A stretch of DNA of 64,000 nucleotides, from assembly GCF_014843845.1 (NCBI RefSeq), contig NZ_JHQS01000063.1, forward strand, positions 1 through 64,000, given 5' to 3'. Shown in pieces: positions 17,103-24,867 of the stretch; the stretch's first letter is position 1; the number at the start of each line of letters is the position of its first letter. This stretch comes from Mesorhizobium amorphae. Lineage in GTDB: Bacteria; Pseudomonadota; Alphaproteobacteria; Rhizobiales; Rhizobiaceae. Under the pieces are notes generated by a model. That model made no database searches. It was given only the letters and a program-made list of their open reading frames with translations, and was not told where the DNA came from. The position numbers and the translations under genes were made by a program.

Positions 17103-17867
17103 TCAGTTATTGAAGGAAGCGATCAGGGCGTCGGAGCCGCGCGCCAAAAGGCCGAGATCCGAACCGACCGCGACCATGGCGAAGCCATCCGCAACATAGC
17201 GGTCGGCGTCGGCCTTCGCGGGCGCCAGGATGCCGCTCGCCTTGCCGGCCGTCGCGGCGGCCTGACGCACCGACGAAATCGCCTGCTGGACGTGTTGGGC
17301 TCCCGGATTTCCCATGGCGCCCATATTGGTCGAAAGGTCGCCGGGACCGACGAAGAGGACGTCGACGCCGTCCACCGCCGCGATCTCCGCTGCGTTGGCA
17401 ACGCCGGTTTCGCATTCGATCTGCACGGCCAGCAACTGCTGCTTGCGCGCATTGGCATGATAGCCTGCGATGCGGCCGAAGGCATTGGCGCGATGGCCGA
17501 CGGAGAAGCCGCGGAAGCCGAGCGGCGCGTAGCTCATCGCGGCGACGATCGTGCGGGCCTGGTCCGCCGAGCGCACATTCGGGATCATCAGGCTGCGGGC
17601 GCCGATATCCATTGCCTGCTTGATCAGGTTTGGGTCGTCTGACGGCAGGCGCACGACGCCTTCGCAGGCAAAGCCGCCAAGCACCTGGAGCTGCGCCATC
17701 ACGCTGCGCAAATCGTTGGGGCTGTGCTCGCCATCGATCAGCAGCCAGCCAGCACCTGAGCCCGCGACCACCTCCGTCGTCAGGGCGGACGCCAGCGAAC
17801 ACCAGATGCCGATATGCGGCCGTCCTTCAGCCACGGCCGCCTTCAAGGGATTTGGGCGCTCCTGCAT
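17103..17867 (-). CDS. HpcH/HpaI-type 2-oxo-acid aldolase
   Basis: A 254-residue class II (metal-dependent) aldolase of the HpcH/HpaI family, close in length to 4-hydroxy-2-oxoheptanedioate and 2-dehydro-3-deoxyglucarate aldolases. The family His is in LLIDGEHSPND near residue 48, and the metal-binding Glu and Asp are in IECETGVANAAE and FVGPGDLSTNMG. It would split a 4-hydroxy-2-oxo acid to pyruvate or another oxo acid plus an aldehyde. It is first in a two-gene unit with the FAD oxidase and is divergent from the AroE-like gene across a palindromic site. Confidence 0.87.
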   Translation of the reverse strand: MQERPNPLKAAVAEGRPHIGIWCSLASALTTEVVAGSGAGWLLIDGEHSPNDLRSVMAQLQVLGGFACEGVVRLPSDDPNLIKQAMDIGARSLMIPNVRSADQARTIVAAMSYAPLGFRGFSVGHRANAFGRIAGYHANARKQQLLAVQIECETGVANAAEIAAVDGVDVLFVGPGDLSTNMGAMGNPGAQHVQQAISSVRQAAATAGKASGILAPAKADADRYVADGFAMVAVGSDLGLLARGSDALIASFNN

Positions 17868-17901
17868 TTCATAAACTCCAGCAAAACATGGATTGAAATT
17901 T

Positions 17902-17922
17902 GTATGATGTCATATATCATAC
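17902..17922. promoter_or_regulatory. Perfect inverted repeat GTATGAT-N7-ATCATAC, candidate operator
   Basis: GTATGAT at 17902-17908 is mirrored exactly by ATCATAC at 17916-17922. It is an AT-rich island in GC-rich DNA, 35 bases upstream of the HpcH-type aldolase start and in the divergent promoter region. GntR regulators of the FadR/FCD class bind palindromes of this kind. The cluster's own regulator of that class (20113-20901) is the natural candidate, but this is inference. Confidence 0.6.
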
Positions 17923-17973
17923 CTGCATCGAGCCGCAACTGATCTTGCAGGCCGTGTCACAAAAAGGTGGTGG

Positions 17974-18027
17974 ATGAGGATCGGCTTTATCGGGCTGGGT
18001 GTGATGGGCGCTCCGATGGCGCGCTGA
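17974..18027 (+). pseudogene. N-terminal stub of a 3-hydroxyisobutyrate dehydrogenase-type gene
   Basis: A ribosome binding site (AAAAAGGTGGTGG) precedes ATG 17974, and the reading MRIGFIGLGVMGAPMAR is a textbook start of the 3-hydroxyisobutyrate/6-phosphogluconate dehydrogenase family, including the GxGxxG Rossmann motif. A TGA stops it after 17 residues, 28 bases before the AroE-like gene. No further family sequence follows in any frame. I read it as the leftover of a deletion that removed about 95% of the gene. Use as a short leader peptide cannot be ruled out. Confidence 0.75.
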
Positions 18028-18055
18028 GCGGCCACGAATTGTCAAACGAAAGGGT

Positions 18056-18877
18056 ATGAATACGATGCGCGGAACCGGCAAGGCGGATGTCTTCGTGATG
18101 CTGGCCCATCCTGTGGGCCATGCGAAGAGTCCCGGAATGTTCAACGAGATCTTCGAACAGAAGGGCCTCGACAGCCTGATGGTGCCGTTGAGCTGCCGTC
18201 CCGAGGATTTCGAGACATTCTGGGCAGGCATCACCGCTGCCGAGAACATCCGCGGGGTGATCATTTCGGTGCCCTACAAGACGGCGGTCTATCACAAATG
18301 CGCGGCCGCGCATGATCGGGCGGCACGGGTGCAGAGCGCCAATTCGGTGCGCCGCCAGGCCGACGGAACCTGGTATGCCGACAATTTCGACGGCGTCGGT
18401 TTCATCGACGGATTGAAGGCCGGCGGCCATCAGATCGCCGGCCGGCGCGTCCTGCAGGTGGGGGCAGGGGGCGCGGGCGCTTCGCTGGCCTATTGCCTTG
18501 CCGAAGCCGGTGCCGAGGAGATCCGCCTGGCGGACATCGATGCCGACCGAGCCGGGAAACTGGCGGGGCTGGTTGCCAAGGCGTTTCCGAACTGCCGCAT
18601 CCAGGTCGGTGATGCCGATCCCTCGGGCATGGATATGGCGATCAACGCTACGCCAGTCGGAATGCACGCGGGCGATCCACTGCCGCTGGATGTCAGCAAG
18701 CTGACGCCGGACATGACGGTCGTGGACATCATCATGGAACCGGCCGAGACGGCCTTGCTGCGCGCGGGGCGCGAAAGAGGCTGCCGCGTCCAGCCGGGGC
18801 GCCCGATGATGGATTTCCAGGTCCGCGGCATGTCGGAATTCTTCGACATCGAGCGCAAGGACCGCGGCAATGGCTGA
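18056..18877 (+). CDS. Shikimate/quinate dehydrogenase-like oxidoreductase (AroE family)
   Basis: A 273-residue AroE-family protein. The substrate domain has the family Lys in ISVPYKTAVYHK and the Asp in ADNFDGVGFIDGL. The NAD(P) domain has QVGAGGAGASLAYCL near residue 135, and the LADIDADRAGK that follows suggests NAD preference. The context is catabolic (aldolase, SDR, RidA, GntR regulator), and housekeeping aroE genes are normally elsewhere. I therefore expect a quinate/shikimate-like or other hydroxy-acid substrate rather than the biosynthetic role. It starts at ATG 18056 after GAAAGGGT and overlaps the SDR by 8 bases. Confidence 0.82.
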   Translation: MNTMRGTGKADVFVMLAHPVGHAKSPGMFNEIFEQKGLDSLMVPLSCRPEDFETFWAGITAAENIRGVIISVPYKTAVYHKCAAAHDRAARVQSANSVRRQADGTWYADNFDGVGFIDGLKAGGHQIAGRRVLQVGAGGAGASLAYCLAEAGAEEIRLADIDADRAGKLAGLVAKAFPNCRIQVGDADPSGMDMAINATPVGMHAGDPLPLDVSKLTPDMTVVDIIMEPAETALLRAGRERGCRVQPGRPMMDFQVRGMSEFFDIERKDRGNG

Positions 18878-19676
18878 GGCGCAAACGGTCGTCGTGATCG
18901 GCGGCACCTCGGGTATCGGCCACGCGATTGCCTTGCGCTTTGCCGAGGAGGGCTTGCGTGTCGCCGTGTCGGGGCGCGACACGGCGCGCGGCCATGCCGT
19001 TGCCGCCGCTTGCGAGGCCGCGGGCGCACCTGCCGCCCGATTTTTCGAGACGGATGTCGGCAATGCCGCGTCGGTCGAAGCGCTGGCACGGTCCGTCGAG
19101 GTGGCGTTCGGCGTGCCGCACGTCGTCGTCAACTGCGCCGGCATGCTGCAGAGCGGCAAGCGCGTTCTCGACCAGGGCCTGGACGAGGACGAGAAGATGT
19201 GGCGCGTGAACTATCGCGGCACGTTGCTCGGCTGCCAGGTGTTCGGCAGGTTGATGTCGGCCGCGGGACGGGGCGCCATCCTGAATGTCGGCTCGCTTGC
19301 GTCATTTGCGCCGCTTTCGCTTCCGGCCTATACGCCCGGCAAGCACGCGGTGCTGGCGCTGACACAGATTCTCGCCGCCGAGCTCGGCCCGCAAGGCGTG
19401 CGGGTGAACGCGGTCGCGCCCGGCTATACGCTCTCGGACGGGCTGAAGGCCAAGATCGCCAGCGGCGAGCGCAATCCCGAGGCCATCAAGGCGACCACGG
19501 CGCTGCGCCGCTTCGTCAATCCGCGCGACGTGGCGGAGGCCGCCTTGTTCCTGTGCTCGGACCGCGCCGCGTCGATCACCGGGGTGACCTTGCCGGTCGA
19601 TGCCGGCTGGCTCGTCCAGGCGCCCTATGCCCAGTACCTGCAGGGCAACCCGATCCGTCCCACTCCCAGTGCATGA
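18870..19676 (+). CDS. SDR family oxidoreductase
   Basis: A 268-residue classical short-chain dehydrogenase. The cofactor motif GGTSGIGHAIA is at residues 12-22, the VNCAGM motif follows, the catalytic Ser is in NVGSLASFA, and the YTPGK (Y-x3-K) pair is near residue 154. It overlaps the AroE-like gene by 8 bases and its stop overlaps or abuts the RidA start, so the genes are co-translated. It probably oxidises or reduces a hydroxy/oxo group in the same pathway. The substrate is unknown. Confidence 0.85.
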   Translation: MAEAQTVVVIGGTSGIGHAIALRFAEEGLRVAVSGRDTARGHAVAAACEAAGAPAARFFETDVGNAASVEALARSVEVAFGVPHVVVNCAGMLQSGKRVLDQGLDEDEKMWRVNYRGTLLGCQVFGRLMSAAGRGAILNVGSLASFAPLSLPAYTPGKHAVLALTQILAAELGPQGVRVNAVAPGYTLSDGLKAKIASGERNPEAIKATTALRRFVNPRDVAEAALFLCSDRAASITGVTLPVDAGWLVQAPYAQYLQGNPIRPTPSA

Positions 19677-19687
19677 CGAGAAAGCCA

Positions 19688-20035
19688 ATGAACGCTATCC
19701 AGCGGTTTGCATTCGACACGCGTATCCATCACGGCGTCATCCACAATGGCACGCTCTACTTGACCGGGCAGGTCGCCACGCCCGGCCAGTCCGCGGCAAA
19801 CCAGATGCGTGAAGTGCTCAGCAAGATCGACGCGCTGCTCGCCAAGGCCGGCACCGACAATACAAGCATCCTGCACGTGCAGATGTGGCTGGACGACATC
19901 CGCGATTTCGACGAGGTCAATACGGTCTGGGACGCCTGGATGCCGAAGGAACATGCGCCGGCCCGCTCGTCCGGCGAAGGCCGGATGGCGAAGCCTGGCA
20001 TGCTGGTCGAGTTGGTCGTGACGGCGGCGGTTTGA
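19688..20035 (+). CDS. RidA family enamine/imine deaminase
   Basis: A 115-residue YjgF/YER057c/UK114 protein. The conserved Arg near the C-terminus is in PARSSGEGRMA and the hydrophobic core motif is LYLTGQVATP. RidA proteins hydrolyse reactive 2-imino acids to 2-oxo acids and ammonia. That matches the product expected from the divergent FAD oxidase at 15873-17090, so the two probably work in sequence. I chose ATG 19688 for usual family length; ATG 19673 overlaps the SDR stop (ATGA) and would add five residues. Confidence 0.85.
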   Translation: MNAIQRFAFDTRIHHGVIHNGTLYLTGQVATPGQSAANQMREVLSKIDALLAKAGTDNTSILHVQMWLDDIRDFDEVNTVWDAWMPKEHAPARSSGEGRMAKPGMLVELVVTAAV

Positions 20036-20112
20036 AAGGCCTTGCCGGTTTGGGGCATCATCCCGGCATTCGGACCTTTCATTTGGCATCCGGGCATGGT
20101 GGAAGGAGACCG

Positions 20113-20901
20113 ATGACCAAGCGCAAGCCACTTTCCACTGTCGTGGCGGAAAGCCTGTCGGAGAAAATACGCTCGGGGAGGCTGCAACCCGGCGCGCAGT
20201 TGCCGACCGAGGCCGAGCTTTGCGCCGAATATGATGTCAGCCGCACGGTTGTGCGCGAAGCCGTGGCGCGGCTGCGCTCCGAAGGCATGGTGATCCCCCA
20301 GCAGGGGCGCGGCATGTTCGTCAGCGAGGCGCCGGCGCCGCGCAATTTCTCGATACCGCAGGACGCGCTCAAGACCTTGCCGGAAACCGTGTCTCTGCTG
20401 GAATTGCGGTTGAGCGTCGAAGTGGAGGCCGCCGGCCTTTGCGCCGAGCGCCGGACGGAAGCAGAGGCCGGCACCATTCGCACGCTGATGGAGCAGGTTG
20501 ACGCCCGTAATGAGGATCCCGGCGCGGTGCCGGTCCACTACGATTACGATTTTCACCTGGCCATCGCCAAATCGGCGCGCAACGAGTTCATCCACGGCTT
20601 CCTGGAGTATTTGCGCCCCGTCATCGTGCCGCGCTTCCAGCTTGGTCACGTGGTGGTTCCCGAACTCAAGGATGCGTACTATGCGCGCATCCACAGCGAG
20701 CACCGGAAGATCGTCGAAGCCATCGAGAAGCAGGATGGCCGCGCCGCGCGGGACGCCATGCGCAAGCATCTTCAAAACAGTCTGGAGCGTGTCCGTGCTC
20801 TTGCGCTGGCGTCCGGCGTCGAAACGACGGACGCGGCGCAGAAGGCCGCGGCGGCCTCGCTTTTCTCCGATCTGAAAGGGTCGGTTGCCCCGACGCGTTG
20901 A
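20113..20901 (+). CDS. GntR family transcriptional regulator, FadR/FCD class
   Basis: A 262-residue regulator. The N-terminal winged helix is at residues 8-75 (LPTEAELCAEYDVSRTVVREAV) and the C-terminal FCD effector domain runs to about residue 230. FCD metal ligands are visible as Asp/His in YDYDFHLAIAKSA, then HSEHRKIVEAI and MRKHLQNSLERV. ATG 20113 follows GGAAGGAGACCG. As the last gene of the AroE-SDR-RidA operon it probably controls both arms through the palindrome at 17902-17922. Confidence 0.9.
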   Translation: MTKRKPLSTVVAESLSEKIRSGRLQPGAQLPTEAELCAEYDVSRTVVREAVARLRSEGMVIPQQGRGMFVSEAPAPRNFSIPQDALKTLPETVSLLELRLSVEVEAAGLCAERRTEAEAGTIRTLMEQVDARNEDPGAVPVHYDYDFHLAIAKSARNEFIHGFLEYLRPVIVPRFQLGHVVVPELKDAYYARIHSEHRKIVEAIEKQDGRAARDAMRKHLQNSLERVRALALASGVETTDAAQKAAAASLFSDLKGSVAPTR

Positions 20902-20917
20902 TCAGTCGGAAAGCGGT

Positions 20918-20939
20918 CCTGCCAACAAGGGCCGGCAGG
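20918..20939 (+). terminator. Weak hairpin after the GntR gene
   Basis: CCTGCC (20918-20923) pairs with GGCAGG (20934-20939) across a 10-base loop, followed by CGGTTTCT. It begins 17 bases after the regulator's stop and could end the AroE-SDR-RidA-GntR transcript. The short stem and absent U-run make it a weak candidate. The rest of the 292-base gap before the next gene shows no other clear structure. Confidence 0.3.
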
Positions 20940-21193
20940 CGGTTTCTCAACCAAAGGCAAAGCCAGGTTTTTCGCTCAAGATAGTTGGCCGCGGGCGATT
21001 CCGCTTGAGAGAGGTCGGCCAATTTCCGCGGTAGACCCCGAGTTTTGTGGGAATGCAGCATTTGCGGACCGCAGTGCGGCAATGTCGTGCCATTGGTCGA
21101 TGAGAAAGCTTATCTTTCCTTTTTCCTGGTTTTCTTGGTTTCACTGTGCCGGCTAAAGCCACACACTGATCTCCAGAGAACGGGGAAGCCCAC

Positions 21194-21907
21194 GTGACGA
21201 CAGCCTTCATCACAGGAGCGACGAGCGGCATCGGGCGAGCGATGGCGTTGGCGCTCAGCGAGGCAGGCTACGATGTCTATGCCGTCGGCCGCAGCAAGAG
21301 CGCGCTGGAGGAATTGCGGGCCACGCGACCCGGGATCACGCCCATCGCCGTCGACGTCACCGACCGGGAGGCGCTCGAGGCTGTGGTCAGCGATCTGCAC
21401 ATAGACGTGCTGATCAACAATGCCGGTGTGATGCCGCCGCTCGGCAATTTCGCCGACATGAAAATATCGGACATCGACACCACGCTGGAGGTCAACCTCA
21501 GCTCGGCGATCATACTCACCCGGCTGGTCGTGCCGCAGATGCGCGATCGCGGGGCAGGGCACATCGTGTTCACCGGCTCCTCGGCTGGCCATGCCGCCTT
21601 TCCGAATGTAGCCGTCTATTCCGCGACCAAGGCGGCGATCGCGGGTTTTGCCGCGGCGCTGCGGGCCGACCTCTCCAGCCACGGCATCCGCGTGACGGAG
21701 ATCGTGCCGGGTCGGGTCGAGACGCAGCTCTACAAAGACATCCTCGGCGCCAAGGCTCGCGCCGCCATGTATGCCGGCAATGTCGCGGTCCAGCCCGAAG
21801 ACGTGGCCCGGATGGTCGTCGCCCTGCTTGGTTTGCCCGCCTGGGCCGACGTTACCCGTTTCGACATCATGCCAACCCGCCCGACCACCCCCAGCGGCAG
21901 CAAGTAA
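21194..21907 (+). CDS. SDR family oxidoreductase
   Basis: A 237-residue short-chain dehydrogenase. It starts with GTG 21194 after GGGGAAGCCCAC. The cofactor site is ITGATSGIGRAMA at residues 6-18, the NNAG motif is in VLINNAGVMPP, and the active site is in TGSSAGHAAF and YSATKAA. The Arg in AVGRSKS after the second strand suggests NADP(H). It opens the second catabolic island and lies 13 bases before another SDR, which suggests consecutive oxidation steps on one substrate. Confidence 0.85.
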   Translation: MTTAFITGATSGIGRAMALALSEAGYDVYAVGRSKSALEELRATRPGITPIAVDVTDREALEAVVSDLHIDVLINNAGVMPPLGNFADMKISDIDTTLEVNLSSAIILTRLVVPQMRDRGAGHIVFTGSSAGHAAFPNVAVYSATKAAIAGFAAALRADLSSHGIRVTEIVPGRVETQLYKDILGAKARAAMYAGNVAVQPEDVARMVVALLGLPAWADVTRFDIMPTRPTTPSGSK

Positions 21908-21920
21908 GGACGTAGGACAC

Positions 21921-22670
21921 ATGAAGGGTCTTTCGATACTCATCGTTGGTGGCGGTTCCGGCCTCGGCGCGCTGCTGGCCCGCATGGCGGTCGACGAAGG
22001 CGCCGCCAAGGTCGGCATCATCGACATCAACCCGGAGGCGGCTGAAGCAGCACTTGAACCGGCGCGCGCAAAAGGCCTGCCGACGGCCTTTGCCAAATGC
22101 GACATCCAGGTCGGGCCGCAGTGCCACGCTGCCTTCGATGCCATCGCTTCGAAGCTGGGGCGCATCGACACGGTGATCAACTCTGCCGCGATCTATCCCC
22201 GCCGCCCGCTGCTCGAAATCAGCGACGCCGAATGGGACGCCTCCAACGGCATCAACATCAAGGGCACCTACCACATGATGGTCGCGGCCGTCCGGCATAT
22301 GCAGTCGCAGGAACCCAAGGCCGAGATTCGCGGGCGCATCGTCAACCTGACGTCGGTGGACGCCTTCAAAGCGCATCCGCAGAACGCCCACTATGCGGCA
22401 ACGAAGGCGGCGGTGGTCAGCCTCACCCGCTCCTTCGCGCATCACGTCGCCAAGGACGGTATCCTCGTCAATTCCGTGGCTCCAGCCGGCATGGCGACCG
22501 AGCGCGCGGCTGCTCTCGGCTTCCTCGATGAACTGGCCAAGGCGAGCCCGCTGGGCCGCGGCGCGCAGCCGACGGAAATCGCCGAATGGGTGCTGATGGC
22601 CGGTGGCCCCAGGAACACCTACATGACCGGTGAAAACATAATTGTTTCAGGTGGTTACATCTACGCTTGA
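21921..22670 (+). CDS. SDR family oxidoreductase
   Basis: A 249-residue short-chain dehydrogenase. The cofactor motif is VGGGSGLGALLA, IIDINPEAAE (Asp after the second strand) indicates NAD preference, and the active site is LTSVDAFKAHPQ with YAATKAAV. The C-terminal TGENIIVSGGYIYA is usual for the class. The start is ATG 21921 with AGGA upstream. It forms a pair with the preceding SDR and lies just before a LysR-type regulator. Confidence 0.85.
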   Translation: MKGLSILIVGGGSGLGALLARMAVDEGAAKVGIIDINPEAAEAALEPARAKGLPTAFAKCDIQVGPQCHAAFDAIASKLGRIDTVINSAAIYPRRPLLEISDAEWDASNGINIKGTYHMMVAAVRHMQSQEPKAEIRGRIVNLTSVDAFKAHPQNAHYAATKAAVVSLTRSFAHHVAKDGILVNSVAPAGMATERAAALGFLDELAKASPLGRGAQPTEIAEWVLMAGGPRNTYMTGENIIVSGGYIYA

Positions 22671-22747
22671 GGTCCGTGCGCTGGCCGCTGTGACCGTGAC
22701 GTGCCGTGCATGATGGAGTTCGAAAACCGGAAGGAGCTGAACGAACG

Positions 22748-23698
22748 ATGACTGGCAAGCCGCGCCTTCCGCCGCTGAACGCCCTGCGGGTTTTTCACGC
22801 GGTCGCGCGGCATAAGAGCTTTCGGCAGGCCGCCGACGAATTGCTGGTAACGCCTCAGGCCGTCGGGCAGCAGATCAAGCTGCTGGAAGACACGCTGCAG
22901 GTGACACTGTTCGAGCGCAAGGGGCGCTCGATCGAGTTGACCGAGTCGGCGATCCTTTTGTCGCACTTCGTCAAGGCCGGGTTCGACGAGTTTGCCGAAG
23001 GCGTGCGCCGGGTTACCAAATCCACCTACCGGGATCGCATCAATCTCAATGCGAGCCCGTATTTCGCCACCCACTATCTGCTGCCGCGCCTGTCGCTGTT
23101 CCGCGAGATATTGCCGGGCGCCGATCTTCGGCTGACGACGATGGTCGATCTGCCCGACTTCGGACGCGACGATGTCGATATGACAGTGCAGTGGGGGTAT
23201 GGCGGCTGGTCCGACTACGACACGACGCTGCTCGTGCCAGACCCGAAGATCATCTGCTGCACGCCGGCGATCGGCGGGCAGATCGGATCGGCGAAGGACC
23301 TGACCCGCTTCACGCTGCTGGACACGGTGAAGTCGAAGCGTCTGTGGCCTGACATCCTGCGGCACCTCGGCGTCGAGCTGGCGGACGGCGACCGCAGCAT
23401 CGGCTTCGACGACGCCGCGACGATGCGGCGCGCGACGCTGCAGGGCATCGGCATCGGGCTCGTGTCGGTCATGGATGCCGAAGAAGATTTGCGATCGGGC
23501 GCGCTTGTCGCGCCGCTTGGGCGCGACGTGCTCGTCGACATGAAGGAGGAGGAAATACCGGGCTTCTACCTGGTCGTGCCCAGAGGGCACCTGCGCGTGA
23601 AAGCTGTCGCTGCCCTGCACCGATGGCTAACGCAACAAGCTTGGGGCAGCGATCTGAAGATCTCTGCCCTGCCGAAGCCGACCCCCCTTCTTGATTGA
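22748..23698 (+). CDS. LysR family transcriptional regulator (GcvA-like)
   Basis: A 316-residue LTTR. The N-terminal helix-turn-helix with RLPPLNALRVFHAVARH and SFRQAADELLVTPQAVGQQI (residues 5-50) is characteristic of the GcvA/AmpR branch, and a periplasmic-binding-like effector domain follows. The start at 22748 has GGAAGGAG upstream. Unusually for an LTTR it is in the same direction as the genes on both sides. The likely target is the transporter operon that starts 68 bases downstream, the SDR pair, or both. Confidence 0.88.
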   Translation: MTGKPRLPPLNALRVFHAVARHKSFRQAADELLVTPQAVGQQIKLLEDTLQVTLFERKGRSIELTESAILLSHFVKAGFDEFAEGVRRVTKSTYRDRINLNASPYFATHYLLPRLSLFREILPGADLRLTTMVDLPDFGRDDVDMTVQWGYGGWSDYDTTLLVPDPKIICCTPAIGGQIGSAKDLTRFTLLDTVKSKRLWPDILRHLGVELADGDRSIGFDDAATMRRATLQGIGIGLVSVMDAEEDLRSGALVAPLGRDVLVDMKEEEIPGFYLVVPRGHLRVKAVAALHRWLTQQAWGSDLKISALPKPTPLLD

Positions 23699-23766
23699 AG
23701 GCGGCTTTCAACCCGGGCTCGACAGCCCCAACAACATAAAAAATCCAACAACCTCAACAGCGGAGA

Positions 23767-24810
23767 ATGACTATGCAGTTTCTCAAATGGGGGGCGGCTG
23801 CCGCCCTTGCGCTCAGCCTTGTCCAGATTTCAGCGCCGGCTCAGGCGGCGGGCGGCAAGACGCTCGAAACCGTCAAGGCGCGGGGCGTGCTCAATTGCAC
23901 CGGCCATGACGGCTCGTATCTCGGTTTTGCCGAAGTCGACGACAAGGGCAACTGGAAGGGCATGGACGTCGACCTTTGCCGGGCCGTGGCCACCGCCGTC
24001 TTTGGTGATCCGGCGAAGCTGAAGATCGTGCCGATCAGCTGGGCACAGCGTTGGCCGTCGCTTCAGTCGGGCGATGTCGACATCGTCATCAAGGCTTCCG
24101 GCGGCACGCTAAGCCGCGACACGGAACTGGGTCTCCAGTTCTCGATGTCGTACTACCTCGGCACGACCAAGGTGATGGCGCACAAGGAGCTGAACCTGAA
24201 GTCGCTCAAGGACGCAGAGGGCGGCACGATCTGCATCCCGGCAGGCACGACCATCGAACAGCAGGTCGCGGCCTACAGCCAGAAGATCGGAATCAAGCTC
24301 GAGCCGGTCGTCATCGAAAAGACGGAAGAGCTCGAACAGGCTTACTTCTCCGGCCGTTGCGACCTCTATGCACAATGGGGTCCGGTGCTGGCCATCGCAC
24401 GCGTGGCCAAGGGCAAGGTCGAAGACCATGTGATCCTGCCTGACGTGATCGCGGTCGAGCCGGAGGTCATGATCCTGCGGCAGGGTGACGACAATTGGGT
24501 CGACGTCGCCAACTGGACGCTCAGTGCCCTGCTGTTCGCGGAGCAGGAAGGCATCACCTCCAAGAATGTCGACGAGATCAAGGCCAAGCCGACGTCGCCG
24601 GCGGTCGCCAAGTTCCTGGGCGCCGCACCGGGCATGGGCAAGGGTCTCGGGCTGCCCGACGATTGGGCCTACAACGTCATCAAGAAGGTCGGAAACTACG
24701 CGGAGATCTTCGATCGCGATCTCGGCAAGGACTCGCCCTACAAGATGGATCGTGACCTGACCAATCTGTGGAACAATGGCGGCGTTCTGTTCCCGCTGGT
24801 GGTCGACTGA
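23767..24810 (+). CDS. Amino-acid ABC transporter substrate-binding protein (AapJ/BztA type)
   Basis: A 347-residue periplasmic protein with a signal peptide (WGAAAALALSLVQISAPAQA, cleavage near residue 27). The mature part opens with LETVKARGVLNCTGHDG and includes GMDVDLCRAVATAVFGDP, the pattern of AapJ/BztA general L-amino-acid binding proteins, which are longer than ordinary family 3 proteins. A second in-frame ATG (23773) is an equally good start. It is followed by two permeases and an ATPase in AapJQMP order. The island downstream suggests the ligand may be a modified amino acid or hydantoin-like compound. Confidence 0.87.
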   Translation: MTMQFLKWGAAAALALSLVQISAPAQAAGGKTLETVKARGVLNCTGHDGSYLGFAEVDDKGNWKGMDVDLCRAVATAVFGDPAKLKIVPISWAQRWPSLQSGDVDIVIKASGGTLSRDTELGLQFSMSYYLGTTKVMAHKELNLKSLKDAEGGTICIPAGTTIEQQVAAYSQKIGIKLEPVVIEKTEELEQAYFSGRCDLYAQWGPVLAIARVAKGKVEDHVILPDVIAVEPEVMILRQGDDNWVDVANWTLSALLFAEQEGITSKNVDEIKAKPTSPAVAKFLGAAPGMGKGLGLPDDWAYNVIKKVGNYAEIFDRDLGKDSPYKMDRDLTNLWNNGGVLFPLVVD

Positions 24811-24867
24811 CGCATAGCCGGCTCCGCCACTGCGGAGCCGGCCCTCCCTCCCAGGAAAGGTCGGTCG

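Noticed and set aside
18056..18877. Housekeeping aroE of aromatic biosynthesis
   Set aside because: It is embedded in a catabolic unit with an SDR, RidA and GntR regulator, and has an NAD-type cofactor motif; a biosynthetic role is less likely.
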